Shown here piece by piece: positions 34,766 through 44,525 of a stretch of DNA of 64,000 bases. Source of the DNA: Sphingomonas sp. (lineage in GTDB: Bacteria; Pseudomonadota; Alphaproteobacteria; Sphingomonadales; Sphingomonadaceae); contig JAFKLY010000005.1 in the NCBI GenBank assembly GCA_017304655.1, forward strand, positions 186,001-250,000. The letters run 5' to 3'. The notes beneath the pieces were generated by a model. That model worked only from the letters and a program-made list of their open reading frames with translations, did no database searches and was not told the origin of the DNA. Position 1 is the stretch's first letter. Each line of letters starts with the position of its first letter. The position numbers and the translations under genes are program-made.

Positions 34766-35884
34766 ATGAAGATCAAACTGCTTTGCCGCTGGGTGGGCGT
34801 CGTCGCCGCAAGCGCGCTGCTGGCAAGCGCCAGCGCATCGCAGGACGTGCCGGCGAATCGCTACGTGGCGCTGCGGGATAGCGATGGCGTTTCCTCGTTG
34901 GCGCTGCGCGAGGCGATCGACCCGTTGTTCGATGCCAGTGCCGATCCTGCCACTGGCGAAACGCGGGCGCTCATCGTCATGCGCCGGGGCGAGATTGTGG
35001 CGGAGCGCTATGCGCCGGGTTTCGATGCGCACAGCCGCTTTCAATCCTGGTCGATCGCCAAGACGGTGACCGGCCTGATCGCCGGCCTGATGGTTTCCGA
35101 CGGACGCCTGGCGCTCGATGATCCCGCGCCTGTTGCCGCCTGGCGTCAGCCGGGCGATCCGCGCGCCGCGATTACCCTGCGGGAGCTGTTGCAGATGCGC
35201 TCGGGCCTGCAGAATGTGGAAAGCTGGGAGCCCGCGCCGCACAGTGACCCGCTGGAGATGCTGGTGGGCGAGGGCGCGCGCGATCAGGCCGCCTTCGCCG
35301 CGGCCAAGCCGCTGGTCCACCCCCACGGCGGGACGTTCACTTATTCCAGCCCGACCAGCATGATCCTCACCGGCATCATGACGGACCAGCTTTCGGGCGG
35401 CAGCCGCGATCCGGCCGTGCGCCGCGCAGCCATGGCGCGGTTCCTCTCCGCGCGCTTTTCCGGGCCGCTCGGCCTCACCGGCTTTGCGCCGGAATATGAC
35501 GAGAGCGGCACGTTGCAGGGCGCGGCGATGATGCACATGACCGCGCGCGACTATGCCGCGATCGGCGAGCTGATCCGCCGGCGCGGGCAGGCGCATGGTC
35601 ACCAGATCGTGTCGGACAGATGGTTCGATTTCATGACCGCGCCGTCGCCGGCCAATGCCGCCTATGGCGGGCACCTGTGGCTCAACCGCGCCAGTGATGA
35701 GACGCTGCTGTTCCCCGGCCGCGCCAGTGCGCGGCTGCTGGCGGCCGTCGGTCATCGGGGGCAATATGTGCTGATCTCGCCCGAGCAGCAGCTCGTCATC
35801 GTGCGCCTGGGCGTGACGCGCGACGAGGATATGGACGCACTGCGCGAGGCCATGGCCCGGCTGGTGCGGCGCTTCCCGAGCTAG
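34766..35884 (+). CDS. Serine hydrolase, beta-lactamase/esterase class C fold
   Basis: Secreted or periplasmic serine hydrolase of 372 aa. A signal peptide (WVGVVAASALLASASASQDV) is followed by the penicillin-binding-like fold with the SxxK motif S96-IAK99 (FQSWSIAKTVTG), LREELLQ-like (LRELLQMRSGLQNVE), and FTYSSPTS as the probable Tyr-x-Ser/Asn element. HRGQYVLISPEQQLVIVRLG is the C-terminal strand. Members include 6-aminohexanoate-dimer hydrolases and esterases; true AmpC activity is unlikely without a clear KTG triad. Confidence 0.85.
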   Translation: MKIKLLCRWVGVVAASALLASASASQDVPANRYVALRDSDGVSSLALREAIDPLFDASADPATGETRALIVMRRGEIVAERYAPGFDAHSRFQSWSIAKTVTGLIAGLMVSDGRLALDDPAPVAAWRQPGDPRAAITLRELLQMRSGLQNVESWEPAPHSDPLEMLVGEGARDQAAFAAAKPLVHPHGGTFTYSSPTSMILTGIMTDQLSGGSRDPAVRRAAMARFLSARFSGPLGLTGFAPEYDESGTLQGAAMMHMTARDYAAIGELIRRRGQAHGHQIVSDRWFDFMTAPSPANAAYGGHLWLNRASDETLLFPGRASARLLAAVGHRGQYVLISPEQQLVIVRLGVTRDEDMDALREAMARLVRRFPS

Positions 35885-35886
35885 GG

Positions 35887-36681
35887 CTAAAGCCGGAACT
35901 GCCCCTCGATCACGGTGACGCAGCGGCCGGACAGCACAGCCCTGTCTCCCGCCAGCGCACAGCCGACATGGCCGCCGCGCGCGCTCGCTTGATAGGCCGA
36001 GAAGCGCGCGCGCCCCAGCCGTGCGGCCCAATAGGGCGTGAGCAGGCAATGGGCCGATCCGGTCACCGGGTCTTCGTCGATGCCGGCGGCGGGCGCGAAC
36101 ACGCGGCTGACGACGTCGGTCTGCTCCCCCGGCGCCGTGGCGATGGTGAGCATGTCGCCGCGCGCGGCGAGGGCCGGAAAGTCGGGCCGCAGTGCGCGCA
36201 CGCTGGCTTCGTCGGGGTAGAGGAGCAGCAGATAGTCGCCCTGCCGCCACCAGGTCTCTTTCGGTTCCGCGCCGCCGAGCAGTGCGCCGATCCCGGGGCG
36301 CTCGGATGGCGTCATGGCCCAGGCCGGCAGATCCAGCGCATAGCCATCCGGCGCGCGCGCCACGCTCAGGTCGCCGGCCTTGCGGGTGCGGAAGCGAATG
36401 ATGTCCCGGTCGGGCGCCATCAGCACATGGCCGCTGGCGAGCGTGGCATGGCCGCACAGGGCCACTTCCACGGCGGGCGTAAACCAGCGCAGTTCGTAAT
36501 CGGCCCCCGCGCCGTCCGGCAGCGGCACGGTGAACGCCGTTTCCGCGAGGTTGTTCTCTGCTGCGATCGCCTGCAGCGTTGCGTCTGGGAGCCAGGCCTC
36601 CAGCGGCATCACGGCGGCCGGATTGCCGGTGAACGGCGCGTCGGCGAAGGCATCGACCTGCGTAAAGGGCAGGCTGGTCAT
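35887..36681 (-). CDS. PhzF-family isomerase-like protein
   Basis: Protein of 264 aa in the PhzF/DapF-like fold. The N-terminal half-domain begins FTQVDAFADAPFTGNPAAVM and holds the catalytic Glu in AAENNLAETAFTVP. FTPAVEVALCGHATLASGHV and DEDPVTGSAHCLLTPYWAARLG are the two conserved glycine-rich binding loops. Most chromosomal members are not phenazine genes and their substrate is unknown. It overlaps the cation transporter gene by 4 bases in a minus-strand trio with pdxH. Confidence 0.9.
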   Translation of the reverse strand: MTSLPFTQVDAFADAPFTGNPAAVMPLEAWLPDATLQAIAAENNLAETAFTVPLPDGAGADYELRWFTPAVEVALCGHATLASGHVLMAPDRDIIRFRTRKAGDLSVARAPDGYALDLPAWAMTPSERPGIGALLGGAEPKETWWRQGDYLLLLYPDEASVRALRPDFPALAARGDMLTIATAPGEQTDVVSRVFAPAAGIDEDPVTGSAHCLLTPYWAARLGRARFSAYQASARGGHVGCALAGDRAVLSGRCVTVIEGQFRL

Positions 36682-37661
36682 GCAGTGGGCTCCTGGCCGG
36701 TCTTGAGTGCGGCGACGAGCTGATGGGCGTCCCGCGCGCCGATCGGATCGTCGATATCGACATGACCGACCGGATCGGGGTGGATCAGGATCTCCGTGCC
36801 GGGGAATTCCGCGCGTAGCTTGGCTTCCACCGCGTCCATCACGTCATGGGCCTGGGCGACGGTCATGTCCGGGTCCACCCACATGTGGAACTGCACGAAA
36901 TCATGGGCGCCGCTGGTGCGCGTGCGCAGGTCGTGGATGCCCTGCAATTCCGGGTGCCGTCCGGCCAGCGCGAGGAAACGCTCGCGCTTCTCCACCGGCC
37001 ATTCCTTGTCCATCAGCTGATCGATGGCGTGCGCCGCGGTCGTCCAGCCGTTCCAGCCCAGCCAGAGGCCGATGGCGAGGCCGAACAACGCGTCGGCGCC
37101 GTGCCAGTGAAGCACGGCTTCCAGCACGAGCGCGGCGATGACCGATCCGTTGAGGGCCAGGTCGCTGCGATAATGGAGATTGTCCGCGCTGATCGCGACC
37201 GATCCCGTCGCCCGGATGACGCGGGCCTGATACCAGACCAGCACCAGCGTCAGGGCGATGGCGAAGAGGGAGACGCCCACGCCGAACTCGATGGCGGTCG
37301 GTTCGCCCGCGCCGCCGACGCGCTGCGCCGAGCGGACGATGATGCCGAGGGCGGCAATGCTGATCAGCGAGACCTGGAACAGCGCCGCCAGCGCTTCCGC
37401 TTTGCCGTGGCCGAAGCGATGTTCATGGTCGGCGGGCTGCGCGGCGACCTGAACCGCGAAGAAAGTGACAAGGCTCGCCACCAGATCGAGCCCGGTATCG
37501 GCCAGCGATCCGAGCATGGCGATGGAGCCGGTGCGCAGCGCGGCATAGGCCTTGAGCAGCGCCAGGATGATCGCCACCGAGACGCTGGCCAGCGCGGCGC
37601 TGCGGTTGAGCGCGCCATTGGCCGCCAGACGACTCGCCTGCGGTGGCGCGTCTGTCGTCAT
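36678..37661 (-). CDS. Cation diffusion facilitator (FieF-like)
   Basis: Inner-membrane CDF transporter of 327 aa that exports Zn2+, Fe2+ or similar by proton antiport. It has six membrane helices with the metal-site motifs of helix 2 (SLADTGLDLVASLVTFFAVQ) and helix 5 (YRSDLALNGSV). The cytosolic segment HEHRFGHGKAEALAA is the family signature, and the C-terminal domain (HDLRTRTSGAHDFVQFHMWV) binds metal. It overlaps both pdxH and the phzF-like gene by 4 bases. Confidence 0.92.
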   Translation of the reverse strand: MTTDAPPQASRLAANGALNRSAALASVSVAIILALLKAYAALRTGSIAMLGSLADTGLDLVASLVTFFAVQVAAQPADHEHRFGHGKAEALAALFQVSLISIAALGIIVRSAQRVGGAGEPTAIEFGVGVSLFAIALTLVLVWYQARVIRATGSVAISADNLHYRSDLALNGSVIAALVLEAVLHWHGADALFGLAIGLWLGWNGWTTAAHAIDQLMDKEWPVEKRERFLALAGRHPELQGIHDLRTRTSGAHDFVQFHMWVDPDMTVAQAHDVMDAVEAKLRAEFPGTEILIHPDPVGHVDIDDPIGARDAHQLVAALKTGQEPTA

Positions 37662-38266
37662 GGATAGAGCAGGCCCGAGCGCCAGCCGCCGGCGCCGTCC
37701 GCCTCATAGCGGCTGCGCTCGTGCAGCCGGTGCGCCCGGTCGAGCCAGAACTCCATGGCACGCGGCACGACCCGCAGGCCGGACCAGTGCGGCGGGCGCG
37801 GCACGTCCTGCCCGGCGAAGCGCGCTTCGACCTGCGCAAAGCGCGACTCGAAGGTCGCGCGGTCGGCGAGCGGACGGGACTGGTCGGAGGCCCAGGCGCC
37901 GAGCTGCGAATCGCGCGATCGGCTGGCGAAATAAGCGTCGGCCGTAGCGTCGTCGACCGGCTCGACTGGCCCCTCGATACGGATTTGCCGGCGCAGCGAT
38001 TTCCAGTGGAAGAGCAAGGCGGCCTGCGGATTTTCCTGCAGCTCGCGCGCCTTGCGGCCCTCGAAATTGGTGTAGAAGATGAAGCCGTCCGGCCCATGAC
38101 CCTTGAGCAGCACCATGCGCACGGAAGGGCGGCCCTGCGCGTCCGCCGTGGCGAGCGCCATGGCATTGCCGTCATTCGGCTCGCTGGCGCGGGCTTCCGC
38201 GAACCAGGTCGCAAAAAGCGTGAAGGGATCGTCCGTGACGGTCGTAGGGATGCTAGGGCTGGTCAT
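37658..38266 (-). CDS. pdxH: Pyridoxamine 5'-phosphate oxidase
   Basis: PdxH, 202 aa, is an FMN-dependent enzyme that makes pyridoxal 5'-phosphate from the pyridoxamine or pyridoxine phosphate. FMN- and substrate-binding motifs are present: RMVLLKGHGPDGFIFYTNFE, SLRRQIRIEGPVEPVDDATA, SRDSQLGAWASDQSRPL, and the C-terminal dimer/FMN part WLDRAHRLHERSRYE ending LLYP. It is the first gene of a minus-strand unit overlapping the cation transporter. Confidence 0.95.
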   Translation of the reverse strand: MTSPSIPTTVTDDPFTLFATWFAEARASEPNDGNAMALATADAQGRPSVRMVLLKGHGPDGFIFYTNFEGRKARELQENPQAALLFHWKSLRRQIRIEGPVEPVDDATADAYFASRSRDSQLGAWASDQSRPLADRATFESRFAQVEARFAGQDVPRPPHWSGLRVVPRAMEFWLDRAHRLHERSRYEADGAGGWRSGLLYP

Positions 38267-38397
38267 GGCCGCGTCCTACGCTCGCGCGCGCGCGCTGTCG
38301 AGCCGCGCGCCATTCATCAGCGGTCAAGCCGGGCGGGCCTAGCGAGGCCGGCAGGGGAGACATCATGCACCAGACTCACCGGCTTCCAGGAGGTCCC

Positions 38398-39114
38398 ATG
38401 CCTGCCCCCAGATTTGCCCGTCATTCGGTTTCGGCCGTCCTGCTGCTCGCGGCCTTTGCCGGCGCCGCTCCGGCGCTTGCCCAATATGGCTGGGGTGGTC
38501 CCGGCTGGGGCCGATCGCGCTTTGACGACGGGCGGATGCTACGCTCGTCCGCGTCCGCGCGGGATGACCGCGAAGGCAAGGTGGACGCCGCGCATTTCAT
38601 CGCCGATGACGCAGGCGACCAGCTCGGCCACGGCCCGATTGCCGTGACCACCATGCCCGGCACGACCGAGCCGGCTCGCGCGTCGGCAGACTATGAAGCG
38701 GCGATGATCGATCAGCTCGTCAAGGCCGGTTACGACACGATGAAGCCCGATCCGCAGGGCGGCCAGGTCGCCCAGATCCGCATCGTGCGCGACGTGCTGG
38801 TGCCGCAGGAAGACAAGCGCAAGCCCGTCAGTGGCGAAGTGACGATGGGCGCTTCCAATCGCGGCACGATGATGGGCATGGCCGTTGCCGTCGACCTGAG
38901 CAAGCCCAGGAAGGCGCTCGTCTCCACCCGGATGGAAGCGCAGATCATCGACCGGGCCAGCGGCAAGGCGCTTTGGGAAGGCCGCGCCGAGATCGCAACG
39001 CGTGAGGGCGACGACAAATGGACCGATCAGGCCATTGCCAACCGGCTGGCCGCAGCCATGTTCGATCGTTTTCCGACCCGCGTGGCTGCCAACACCGACG
39101 CGCGCCAGCCCTGA
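38398..39114 (+). CDS. Secreted protein of unknown function (DUF4136-like)
   Basis: Protein of 238 aa with a signal peptide (SVSAVLLLAAFAGAAPALA) and an Arg/Gly/Trp-rich start of the mature part. The remaining domain resembles DUF4136-type lipoprotein domains (KALVSTRMEAQIIDRASGKA, then LWEGRAEIAT and a C-terminal amphipathic helix), but no lipobox cysteine is present. A GGAGG site 7 bases upstream fixes ATG 38398; an ATG at 38365 lacks such a site. Function unknown. Confidence 0.7.
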   Translation: MPAPRFARHSVSAVLLLAAFAGAAPALAQYGWGGPGWGRSRFDDGRMLRSSASARDDREGKVDAAHFIADDAGDQLGHGPIAVTTMPGTTEPARASADYEAAMIDQLVKAGYDTMKPDPQGGQVAQIRIVRDVLVPQEDKRKPVSGEVTMGASNRGTMMGMAVAVDLSKPRKALVSTRMEAQIIDRASGKALWEGRAEIATREGDDKWTDQAIANRLAAAMFDRFPTRVAANTDARQP

Positions 39115-39287
39115 TCGTCGGTCGCCGATGATATCCGGCCAATCCGGGCTCCCGTGCACCTCAGGGCTGCTGGATTGGTCGTCTTCAGGGCCTTGGCCCT
39201 TTCCCCACTTGCGGCAACCGGTCGCAATCGCCAGATGAGATGGTGAAGCGGCAGTTTTGTGCCGCACGACAATGGTAAGAACGGGGC

Positions 39288-40259
39288 ATGGCTGATCCAT
39301 ATAGCTTGCTGGGTGTCTCTCGCGGCGCGGACGAGGCGGCGATCAAGTCCGCCTATCGCAAGCTCGCCAAGGAGCTTCACCCGGATCGCAACAAGGACAA
39401 TCCCAAGGCGGCGGAGAAGTTCTCCGAGGTGACGCGCGCCTATGATCTGCTGTCCGACAAGGACAAGCGGGCGCAATATGACCGGGGCGAGATCGACGCC
39501 GATGGCAATCCGACGCATCCCTTCGGCTTCGGCGGCGGCGGTTCGCGCGGCTACTCCGGCCATGGCGACGCTGGCTCGGCCGGGTTTGATTTCGGATCGG
39601 GCGGCGCGGATTTCAGCGACATTTTCGAGGGGCTGTTCGGTGGTGGCGCGGCCGCCGGCGCGGGCCGGCGCGCGCAGGGCGGCGGCGGCGGCTTCGGCGG
39701 TTTCGGCGCCGGCTTCGGCCGGGGAGCCTCCTCGGCCCAGCGCGGCGCCAACACCAGCTATCGGCTCTCGGTGCCGTTCCTCGATGCCGCGAAACTGACC
39801 CCGCAGCGCATCACGCTCGCCGACGGCAAGACCATCGACCTCAAGCTGCCCGCCGGGGTCGAGGACGGCACGCAGATGAAGCTCTCCGGCAAGGGGCAAC
39901 CCGGCCCCGGCGGGGCAGGCGACGCGATCGTGACGATCGAGATCGCCCCGCATAGCTTCTTTACGCGGGATGGCGATCATGTCCGGCTCGAATTGCCGAT
40001 CAGCCTCAACGAGGCGGTGGCGGGCGCGCGGGTCAAGGTGCCCACGGTCGATGGCCCGGTGATGCTGGCGGTGCCGGCCGGCGCCCGCTCGGGCCAGACG
40101 CTGCGCCTCAAGGGCAAGGGCTTCACGCGCCGTAGCGGCGAGCGGGGCGATCAGCTCGTTACGCTGATGGTCGACGTGCCCGCCGATGATCCGGCGTTGA
40201 AGACGTTTGTCGAGGGCTGGACCGACAGCCGCGCGGTGAGGGCGCATCTCGGCGTCTGA
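39288..40259 (+). CDS. DnaJ-like co-chaperone (CbpA type)
   Basis: J-domain protein of 323 aa. The N-terminal J-domain contains HPD at 31-33 (AKELHPDRNKDNPKAAEKFS). A Gly/Phe-rich region covers about 80-150, and the two DnaJ C-terminal beta-domains follow (LKLPAGVEDGTQMKLSGKG, then GQTLRLKGKGFTRRSG). There is no zinc-finger domain, so it is the CbpA/type II class rather than DnaJ itself. It should stimulate DnaK and deliver substrates. It stands alone, with 170-base and 120-base gaps on either side. Confidence 0.92.
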   Translation: MADPYSLLGVSRGADEAAIKSAYRKLAKELHPDRNKDNPKAAEKFSEVTRAYDLLSDKDKRAQYDRGEIDADGNPTHPFGFGGGGSRGYSGHGDAGSAGFDFGSGGADFSDIFEGLFGGGAAAGAGRRAQGGGGGFGGFGAGFGRGASSAQRGANTSYRLSVPFLDAAKLTPQRITLADGKTIDLKLPAGVEDGTQMKLSGKGQPGPGGAGDAIVTIEIAPHSFFTRDGDHVRLELPISLNEAVAGARVKVPTVDGPVMLAVPAGARSGQTLRLKGKGFTRRSGERGDQLVTLMVDVPADDPALKTFVEGWTDSRAVRAHLGV

Positions 40260-40382
40260 GCCAAGGCTTTCCGGCCGGTCATGGGCGGGAACTCAGGCGC
40301 GCTCCACCGTCTTGCCCGAAATTCCTGCCCCCTCGGCTCAGGCGTTTCCGCCTGACTGGAAAATGCTCTAGAAGCGTACGCG

Positions 40383-41339
40383 ATGCTCGGCCTGTCTCCC
40401 CAATCGCCAGAGGCGCGGCGCCACCGCCTGAAGGAACACAGCGCACGCATCCAGGCGGAAATCGGGCGCAGTCGGCTGGGTGCACGCACCCTCACGGTGC
40501 TGCGGCGGGTCGCGGTGGGCGTCTATTCGGATGGGTTCGTCCATGCCGGCAACCTGGCCTATCTGACGCTCGTCGCCGTCTTCCCCTTCTTCATTCTCGC
40601 GGCGGCCATCGCCCAGTTGCTTGGGCGCACGCAGGCCGGGCTGGAGGCGGTGAACGGCTTTCTGCTCACCGTGCCGCCCGGCGTGGCCGAGGTGCTGCGC
40701 CCCGCGATCATCGATGTGCTGAATGCCCGCACGGGCAATCTGCTGTGGATCGGCGCGCTCATCGGCCTGTGGACGGTGGGCAGCCTGATCGAGACGATCC
40801 GCGATATCCTGCGGCGGGCTTATGGCACGCAGGCCACCCAGCCTTTCTGGCATTACCGCCTGCGCGCCATGGGCATCATCATCCTCAGCGTGATGGGCGC
40901 GCTCGTCGCCCTCTCGCTGCAGGTGCTGCTCGCCGCCACTGAAACGGTGCTGCAGAAGCTCTTTCCCTTTGCGGATTTTGCTTTCAGCTTCCTCACGGCC
41001 AGTCGGCTCGTGCCTACGGGCTTCCTGTTTCTGGCGCTCCACTTCCTCTTCGTCGCGCTCACGCCGGGTCGCTATCGGGCCGCTCGCTTCCCTAAATGGC
41101 CCGGCGCCGCCTTCACGGCACTGTGGTGGTATGGCACATCGCTGCTGCTTCCGGTCTTCCTCTCGCACATCACCAGCTACAGCCTGACCTATGGCGGCCT
41201 GGCCGGTGCCATGATCACACTCATTTTTTTCTTCATCATCGGGCTTGGCGTGGTAATTGGCGCCGAACTCAATGCGGCGCTGGCGGATTTTCCTGAGGAA
41301 GGCGGACCGGCGGAAGAGACGGAGGATTCAGCAACATGA
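40383..41339 (+). CDS. YihY/BrkB-family inner-membrane protein
   Basis: Polytopic protein of 318 aa in the YihY/UPF0761 family (once thought to be RNase BN). Six membrane segments are visible. Family patterns include FVHAGNLAYLTLVAVFPFFI, GNLLWIGALIGLWTVGSLIE, YGTQATQPFWHYRLRAMGII and the C-terminal SYSLTYGGLAGAMITLIFFF. Function is not established; transport or lipid export has been proposed. Its stop overlaps the fabI start (ATGA), so it may be expressed with membrane-lipid synthesis. Confidence 0.88.
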   Translation: MLGLSPQSPEARRHRLKEHSARIQAEIGRSRLGARTLTVLRRVAVGVYSDGFVHAGNLAYLTLVAVFPFFILAAAIAQLLGRTQAGLEAVNGFLLTVPPGVAEVLRPAIIDVLNARTGNLLWIGALIGLWTVGSLIETIRDILRRAYGTQATQPFWHYRLRAMGIIILSVMGALVALSLQVLLAATETVLQKLFPFADFAFSFLTASRLVPTGFLFLALHFLFVALTPGRYRAARFPKWPGAAFTALWWYGTSLLLPVFLSHITSYSLTYGGLAGAMITLIFFFIIGLGVVIGAELNAALADFPEEGGPAEETEDSAT

Positions 41340-42142
41340 CAGGCCTGATGGCAGGCAAACGCGGTCTCATCATGGGGCTCGCCAACGACAAGTCGCTTGC
41401 CTGGGGCATTGCGAAAGCGCTGCGCGCGCAGGGCGCGGAACTGGCCTTCTCCTTCCTGGGTGAAGCACTGGAGCGGCGCGTGCGCCCGCTGGCAGAGGAG
41501 CTCGGTTCCGATTTCCTCCTTTCCTGCGACGTCTCGGACATGGGCTCGATCGACACCTGTTTCGATGAGCTTGCCGCGCGCTGGCCGACGATCGATTTCC
41601 TCGTCCACGCCATCGGCTTCTCGGACAAGAACGAGCTGCGCGGGAAGTATGTCGATACCAGCCTCGACAATTTCCTGCTGACGATGAACATCTCGGCCTA
41701 CAGCCTCGTGGCGGTGACCAAGCGGGCCGTGCCGATGATGACGGAACAAGGCGGGTCGATCCTGACGCTGACCTATTATGGCGCGGAGAAGGTCATCCCG
41801 CACTATAACGTCATGGGCGTCGCCAAGGCGGCGCTGGAAACCAGCGTCAAATATCTGGCGATGGATCTGGGCCCGGAGAATATCCGCGTGAACGCGATTT
41901 CCGCCGGGCCGATCAAGACGCTCGCTGCCTCCGGCATTGGCGACTTCCGCTACATCATGAAGTGGAACGAGCTGAACTCGCCGCTGCGTCGCAACGTGAC
42001 GATCGAGGATGTCGGCGGCGCCGGGCTGTATCTCCTGTCCGATCTTGCGTCGGGCGTCACAGGCGAGATTCATCATGTCGATGCCGGCTACAACGTGATC
42101 GGCATGAAGGCCGAGGACGCGCCGGACATCGCGCTGAGCTGA
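41336..42142 (+). CDS. fabI: Enoyl-[acyl-carrier-protein] reductase FabI
   Basis: NADH-dependent enoyl-ACP reductase, 268 aa, catalysing the last reduction in each cycle of type II fatty-acid synthesis. The nucleotide-binding start [19 protein letters not shown] is FabI-like, and the active-site region [20 protein letters not shown] carries the Tyr-x6-Lys arrangement. [20 protein letters not shown] is a family landmark. This is the usual triclosan-sensitive class by sequence type; sensitivity itself cannot be read. aroC starts 10 bases downstream. Confidence 0.95.
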   Translation: MTGLMAGKRGLIMGLANDKSLAWGIAKALRAQGAELAFSFLGEALERRVRPLAEELGSDFLLSCDVSDMGSIDTCFDELAARWPTIDFLVHAIGFSDKNELRGKYVDTSLDNFLLTMNISAYSLVAVTKRAVPMMTEQGGSILTLTYYGAEKVIPHYNVMGVAKAALETSVKYLAMDLGPENIRVNAISAGPIKTLAASGIGDFRYIMKWNELNSPLRRNVTIEDVGGAGLYLLSDLASGVTGEIHHVDAGYNVIGMKAEDAPDIALS

Positions 42143-42152
42143 TGACGGGCCA

Positions 42153-43223
42153 ATGAGCTATAACAGCTTCGGGCGGGTCTTCCGCTTCACCACCTGGGGT
42201 GAGAGCCACGGCCCTGCCATCGGCGCGGTCGTGGACGGCTGCCCGCCCGGGCTCCCGCTGACGGAAGGGGACATCCAGCCCTGGCTCGACAAGCGGCGCC
42301 CCGGCACATCGCGCTTCACCACGCAGCGGCAGGAGCCCGATCAGGTCCGCATCCTCTCTGGCGTGTTTGAGGGCAAGACCACCGGCACGCCGATCAGCCT
42401 CATGATCGAGAATGTGGACCAGCGCTCCAAGGATTATTCCGAAGTGGCGCAGGCCTATCGCCCCGGCCATGCCGATTATGCCTATGACGCGAAATATGGC
42501 TTTCGCGATTATCGCGGCGGCGGGCGGTCCTCGGCGCGTGAGACAGCCTCTCGCGTGGCGGCGGGCGCTGTGGCGCGGCTGGTGATCCCGCAGGTCGAGA
42601 TCACGGCTTATGTGAGCGAGATCGGCGGCGATGCCATCGATCCGGCCAATTTCGACGCGGCGCAGATCGGCGCCAATCCGTTCTTCTGCCCGGATCCCGC
42701 CGCCGCCCTGCGCTGGGAAAAGCTGGTGGATGCCGCGCGCAAGGATGGTTCCTCGCTGGGGGCCGTCGTGGAGTGCATTGCGACCGGCGTGCCCGCCGGC
42801 TGGGGGGCGCCGCTTTACGCCAAGCTGGATAGCGAGCTGGCCGCCGCCGCGATGAGCATCAACGCCGTCAAAGGCGTGGAGATCGGCGACGGCTTTGCCG
42901 CCGCGCGCCTGCGGGGCGAAGAAAATGCCGATCCGATGCGGCCGGGCAATGGCCCGCAGCCGGTGTTCCTCGCCAATCACGCCGGCGGCATTGCCGGCGG
43001 CATCGCGACCGGCCAGCCCATTCGTCTGCGCGTCGCTTTCAAGCCGACGAGCTCCATCCTGATCCCGGTGCCGACCATCGACCGCGAGGGCCATGCCGCG
43101 GAAATCCGCACCAAGGGCCGTCATGATCCTTGTGTCGGCATTCGCGGCGTACCCGTGGTCGAGGCCATGGTCGCGCTGGTGCTGGCCGATCAGGCGCTGC
43201 TGCACCGGGCACAATGCGGATGA
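42153..43223 (+). CDS. aroC: Chorismate synthase
   Basis: AroC, 356 aa, converts 5-enolpyruvylshikimate 3-phosphate to chorismate using reduced FMN, the last step of the shikimate pathway. Signatures: [60 protein letters not shown] and [19 protein letters not shown]. Length is standard. The lipoprotein gene downstream overlaps its stop by ATGA. Confidence 0.96.
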   Translation: MSYNSFGRVFRFTTWGESHGPAIGAVVDGCPPGLPLTEGDIQPWLDKRRPGTSRFTTQRQEPDQVRILSGVFEGKTTGTPISLMIENVDQRSKDYSEVAQAYRPGHADYAYDAKYGFRDYRGGGRSSARETASRVAAGAVARLVIPQVEITAYVSEIGGDAIDPANFDAAQIGANPFFCPDPAAALRWEKLVDAARKDGSSLGAVVECIATGVPAGWGAPLYAKLDSELAAAAMSINAVKGVEIGDGFAAARLRGEENADPMRPGNGPQPVFLANHAGGIAGGIATGQPIRLRVAFKPTSSILIPVPTIDREGHAAEIRTKGRHDPCVGIRGVPVVEAMVALVLADQALLHRAQCG

Positions 43224-43825
43224 AGCCGGCTCTTGCCCTGCCGCTCCTCGCGGCGCTTGCCGCCTGCAGCGGGGCGAAGCAGGATCAGGCGCCGGACAAC
43301 GCCGGGAACGAGGCCGTCAACGCGGCTGCGCCCGCATCCTCCAATGCGGCCGGCAATGTCGCCGAGGCGACGCCGCAGGCCACACCGACCGCGTTCGTGC
43401 TCGATCGCTTCGGCCCCATCCGCGTCGGTGCCACGATCGCGGCGCTGGACCGCGAGGGCCTGCATGTCGCGGGCCGGGATGAGCCGCTGGAGGGATCGAC
43501 CTGCGGCTATGCCACCTTCAAGGGGCAGGACGATGTCGCCGCGATGCTCGATGGCGATCGCGTGGTGCGCATCGATGTCTCGGGCGCGGCGCATGAAGGG
43601 CCGGGCGGCCTGCGCGTCGGCCAGAGCGAGGCGGATGCCCTGCGCCGACTCGGCAGTCAGACCAAGGTCCAGCCACACCCCTATACGGGGCCGGAAGGGC
43701 ATTACCTGATCCTGCACGCCGATGGCGCGCCCAATGGGCTCATCGTCGAGACCGATGGCAAGACCGTCCAGAGCTGGCGGATCGGCCATTGGGATCAGGT
43801 ACAATGGATCGAAGGCTGCTCCTGA
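43220..43825 (+). CDS. Putative lipoprotein of unknown function
   Basis: Protein of 201 aa with a lipoprotein signal ([18 protein letters not shown], lipobox LAAC) and an Asn/Ala/Pro-rich linker. The globular part begins [20 protein letters not shown] and continues with [19 protein letters not shown] and [18 protein letters not shown] second Cys pair (CGYA and the C-terminal EGCS) may form a disulfide. No family name is offered. ATG 43220 overlaps the aroC stop; an ATG at 43214 is also possible. Confidence 0.75.
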   Translation: MKPALALPLLAALAACSGAKQDQAPDNAGNEAVNAAAPASSNAAGNVAEATPQATPTAFVLDRFGPIRVGATIAALDREGLHVAGRDEPLEGSTCGYATFKGQDDVAAMLDGDRVVRIDVSGAAHEGPGGLRVGQSEADALRRLGSQTKVQPHPYTGPEGHYLILHADGAPNGLIVETDGKTVQSWRIGHWDQVQWIEGCS

Positions 43826-43831
43826 GCGCTC

Positions 43832-44257
43832 ATGGCTGACCTGCGCCAGGCGACCGGACTGTTGCGCGTCCGCACGCCGGGGCGCGCCCTTGTCGAGATC
43901 ACGCGGGATGTCGCCGCCTGGGTGGCGCAGCAGCGCATGGACGATGGGCTGCTGACGCTCTTCTGCCGTCACACTTCCGCGTCGCTCGCCATTCAGGAAA
44001 ATGCCGCGCCGGCCGTGCAGCGCGATCTCATCGACTGGCTGGACCGGGTCGCGCCGGAAGGCCCGCATTATGCGCATGACGATGAAGGACCGGACGACAT
44101 GCCCGCCCACATCAAGGCGATGCTCACCGGCGTCTCGCTCACCGTGCCGCTCATCGGCGGTCGGCTGGCGCTCGGCACCTGGCAGGGCATCTATCTGATC
44201 GAGCATCGTCGCGCCGGGCATGATCGGCAGGTTGCGCTTCACTTGCTCGGCGCCTGA
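43832..44257 (+). CDS. YjbQ family protein (UPF0047)
   Basis: Small trimeric enzyme-like protein of 141 aa. Family motifs: CRHTSASLAIQENAAPAVQR, DEGPDDMPAHIKAMLTGVSL, and LGTWQGIYLIEHRRAGHDRQV with the conserved His and Glu residues. E. coli YjbQ has promiscuous thiamine-phosphate synthase activity, but its true role is not settled. It follows the lipoprotein gene by 6 bases and is the end of a plus-strand run from yihY. Confidence 0.92.
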   Translation: MADLRQATGLLRVRTPGRALVEITRDVAAWVAQQRMDDGLLTLFCRHTSASLAIQENAAPAVQRDLIDWLDRVAPEGPHYAHDDEGPDDMPAHIKAMLTGVSLTVPLIGGRLALGTWQGIYLIEHRRAGHDRQVALHLLGA

Positions 44258-44462
44258 TCGCATTCCGGCCCGGCGGCGTTCGTCCGCCTTTTCTCTCGTC
44301 TCGTCAGTCACTTCCGGCAGGCCGTGCTTCCTGCGCGTCGATGACAGGCGCGGTGACGGACCGAGGGATTGCGGTCCCGGCGGTTATTCGGGAGGAGTGC
44401 GCAATGCCGCCGGCGGCTTCATCCCACGCCCGCCGGTGGCCCCCACAGCTTGACCGATCCGA

Positions 44463-44525
44463 TACCGCATCATCCGATTCTCGGTATCGCCTGAGGCTCC
44501 GCTCAAAAGGCGGGGCCTCTTTTTT
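44463..44525 (+). ncRNA. Candidate structured RNA or leader: two hairpins plus T-run
   Basis: Two perfect 7-8-bp arms (CGATACCG-type and its complement CGGTATCG) enclose a 14-base loop, followed two bases later by the GAGGCTCCGC/GCGGGGCCTC stem and six T residues. The pair of hairpins ahead of a transporter gene resembles an attenuator or the 3' end of a small RNA. No known riboswitch motif was recognised. Confidence 0.3.
44493..44525 (+). terminator. Rho-independent terminator
   Basis: Stem GAGGCTCCGC / GCGGGGCCTC (one T-G wobble), 7-base loop, followed by TTTTTT at 44520-44525. It lies 236 bases after yjbQ and before the symporter gene. Confidence 0.75.
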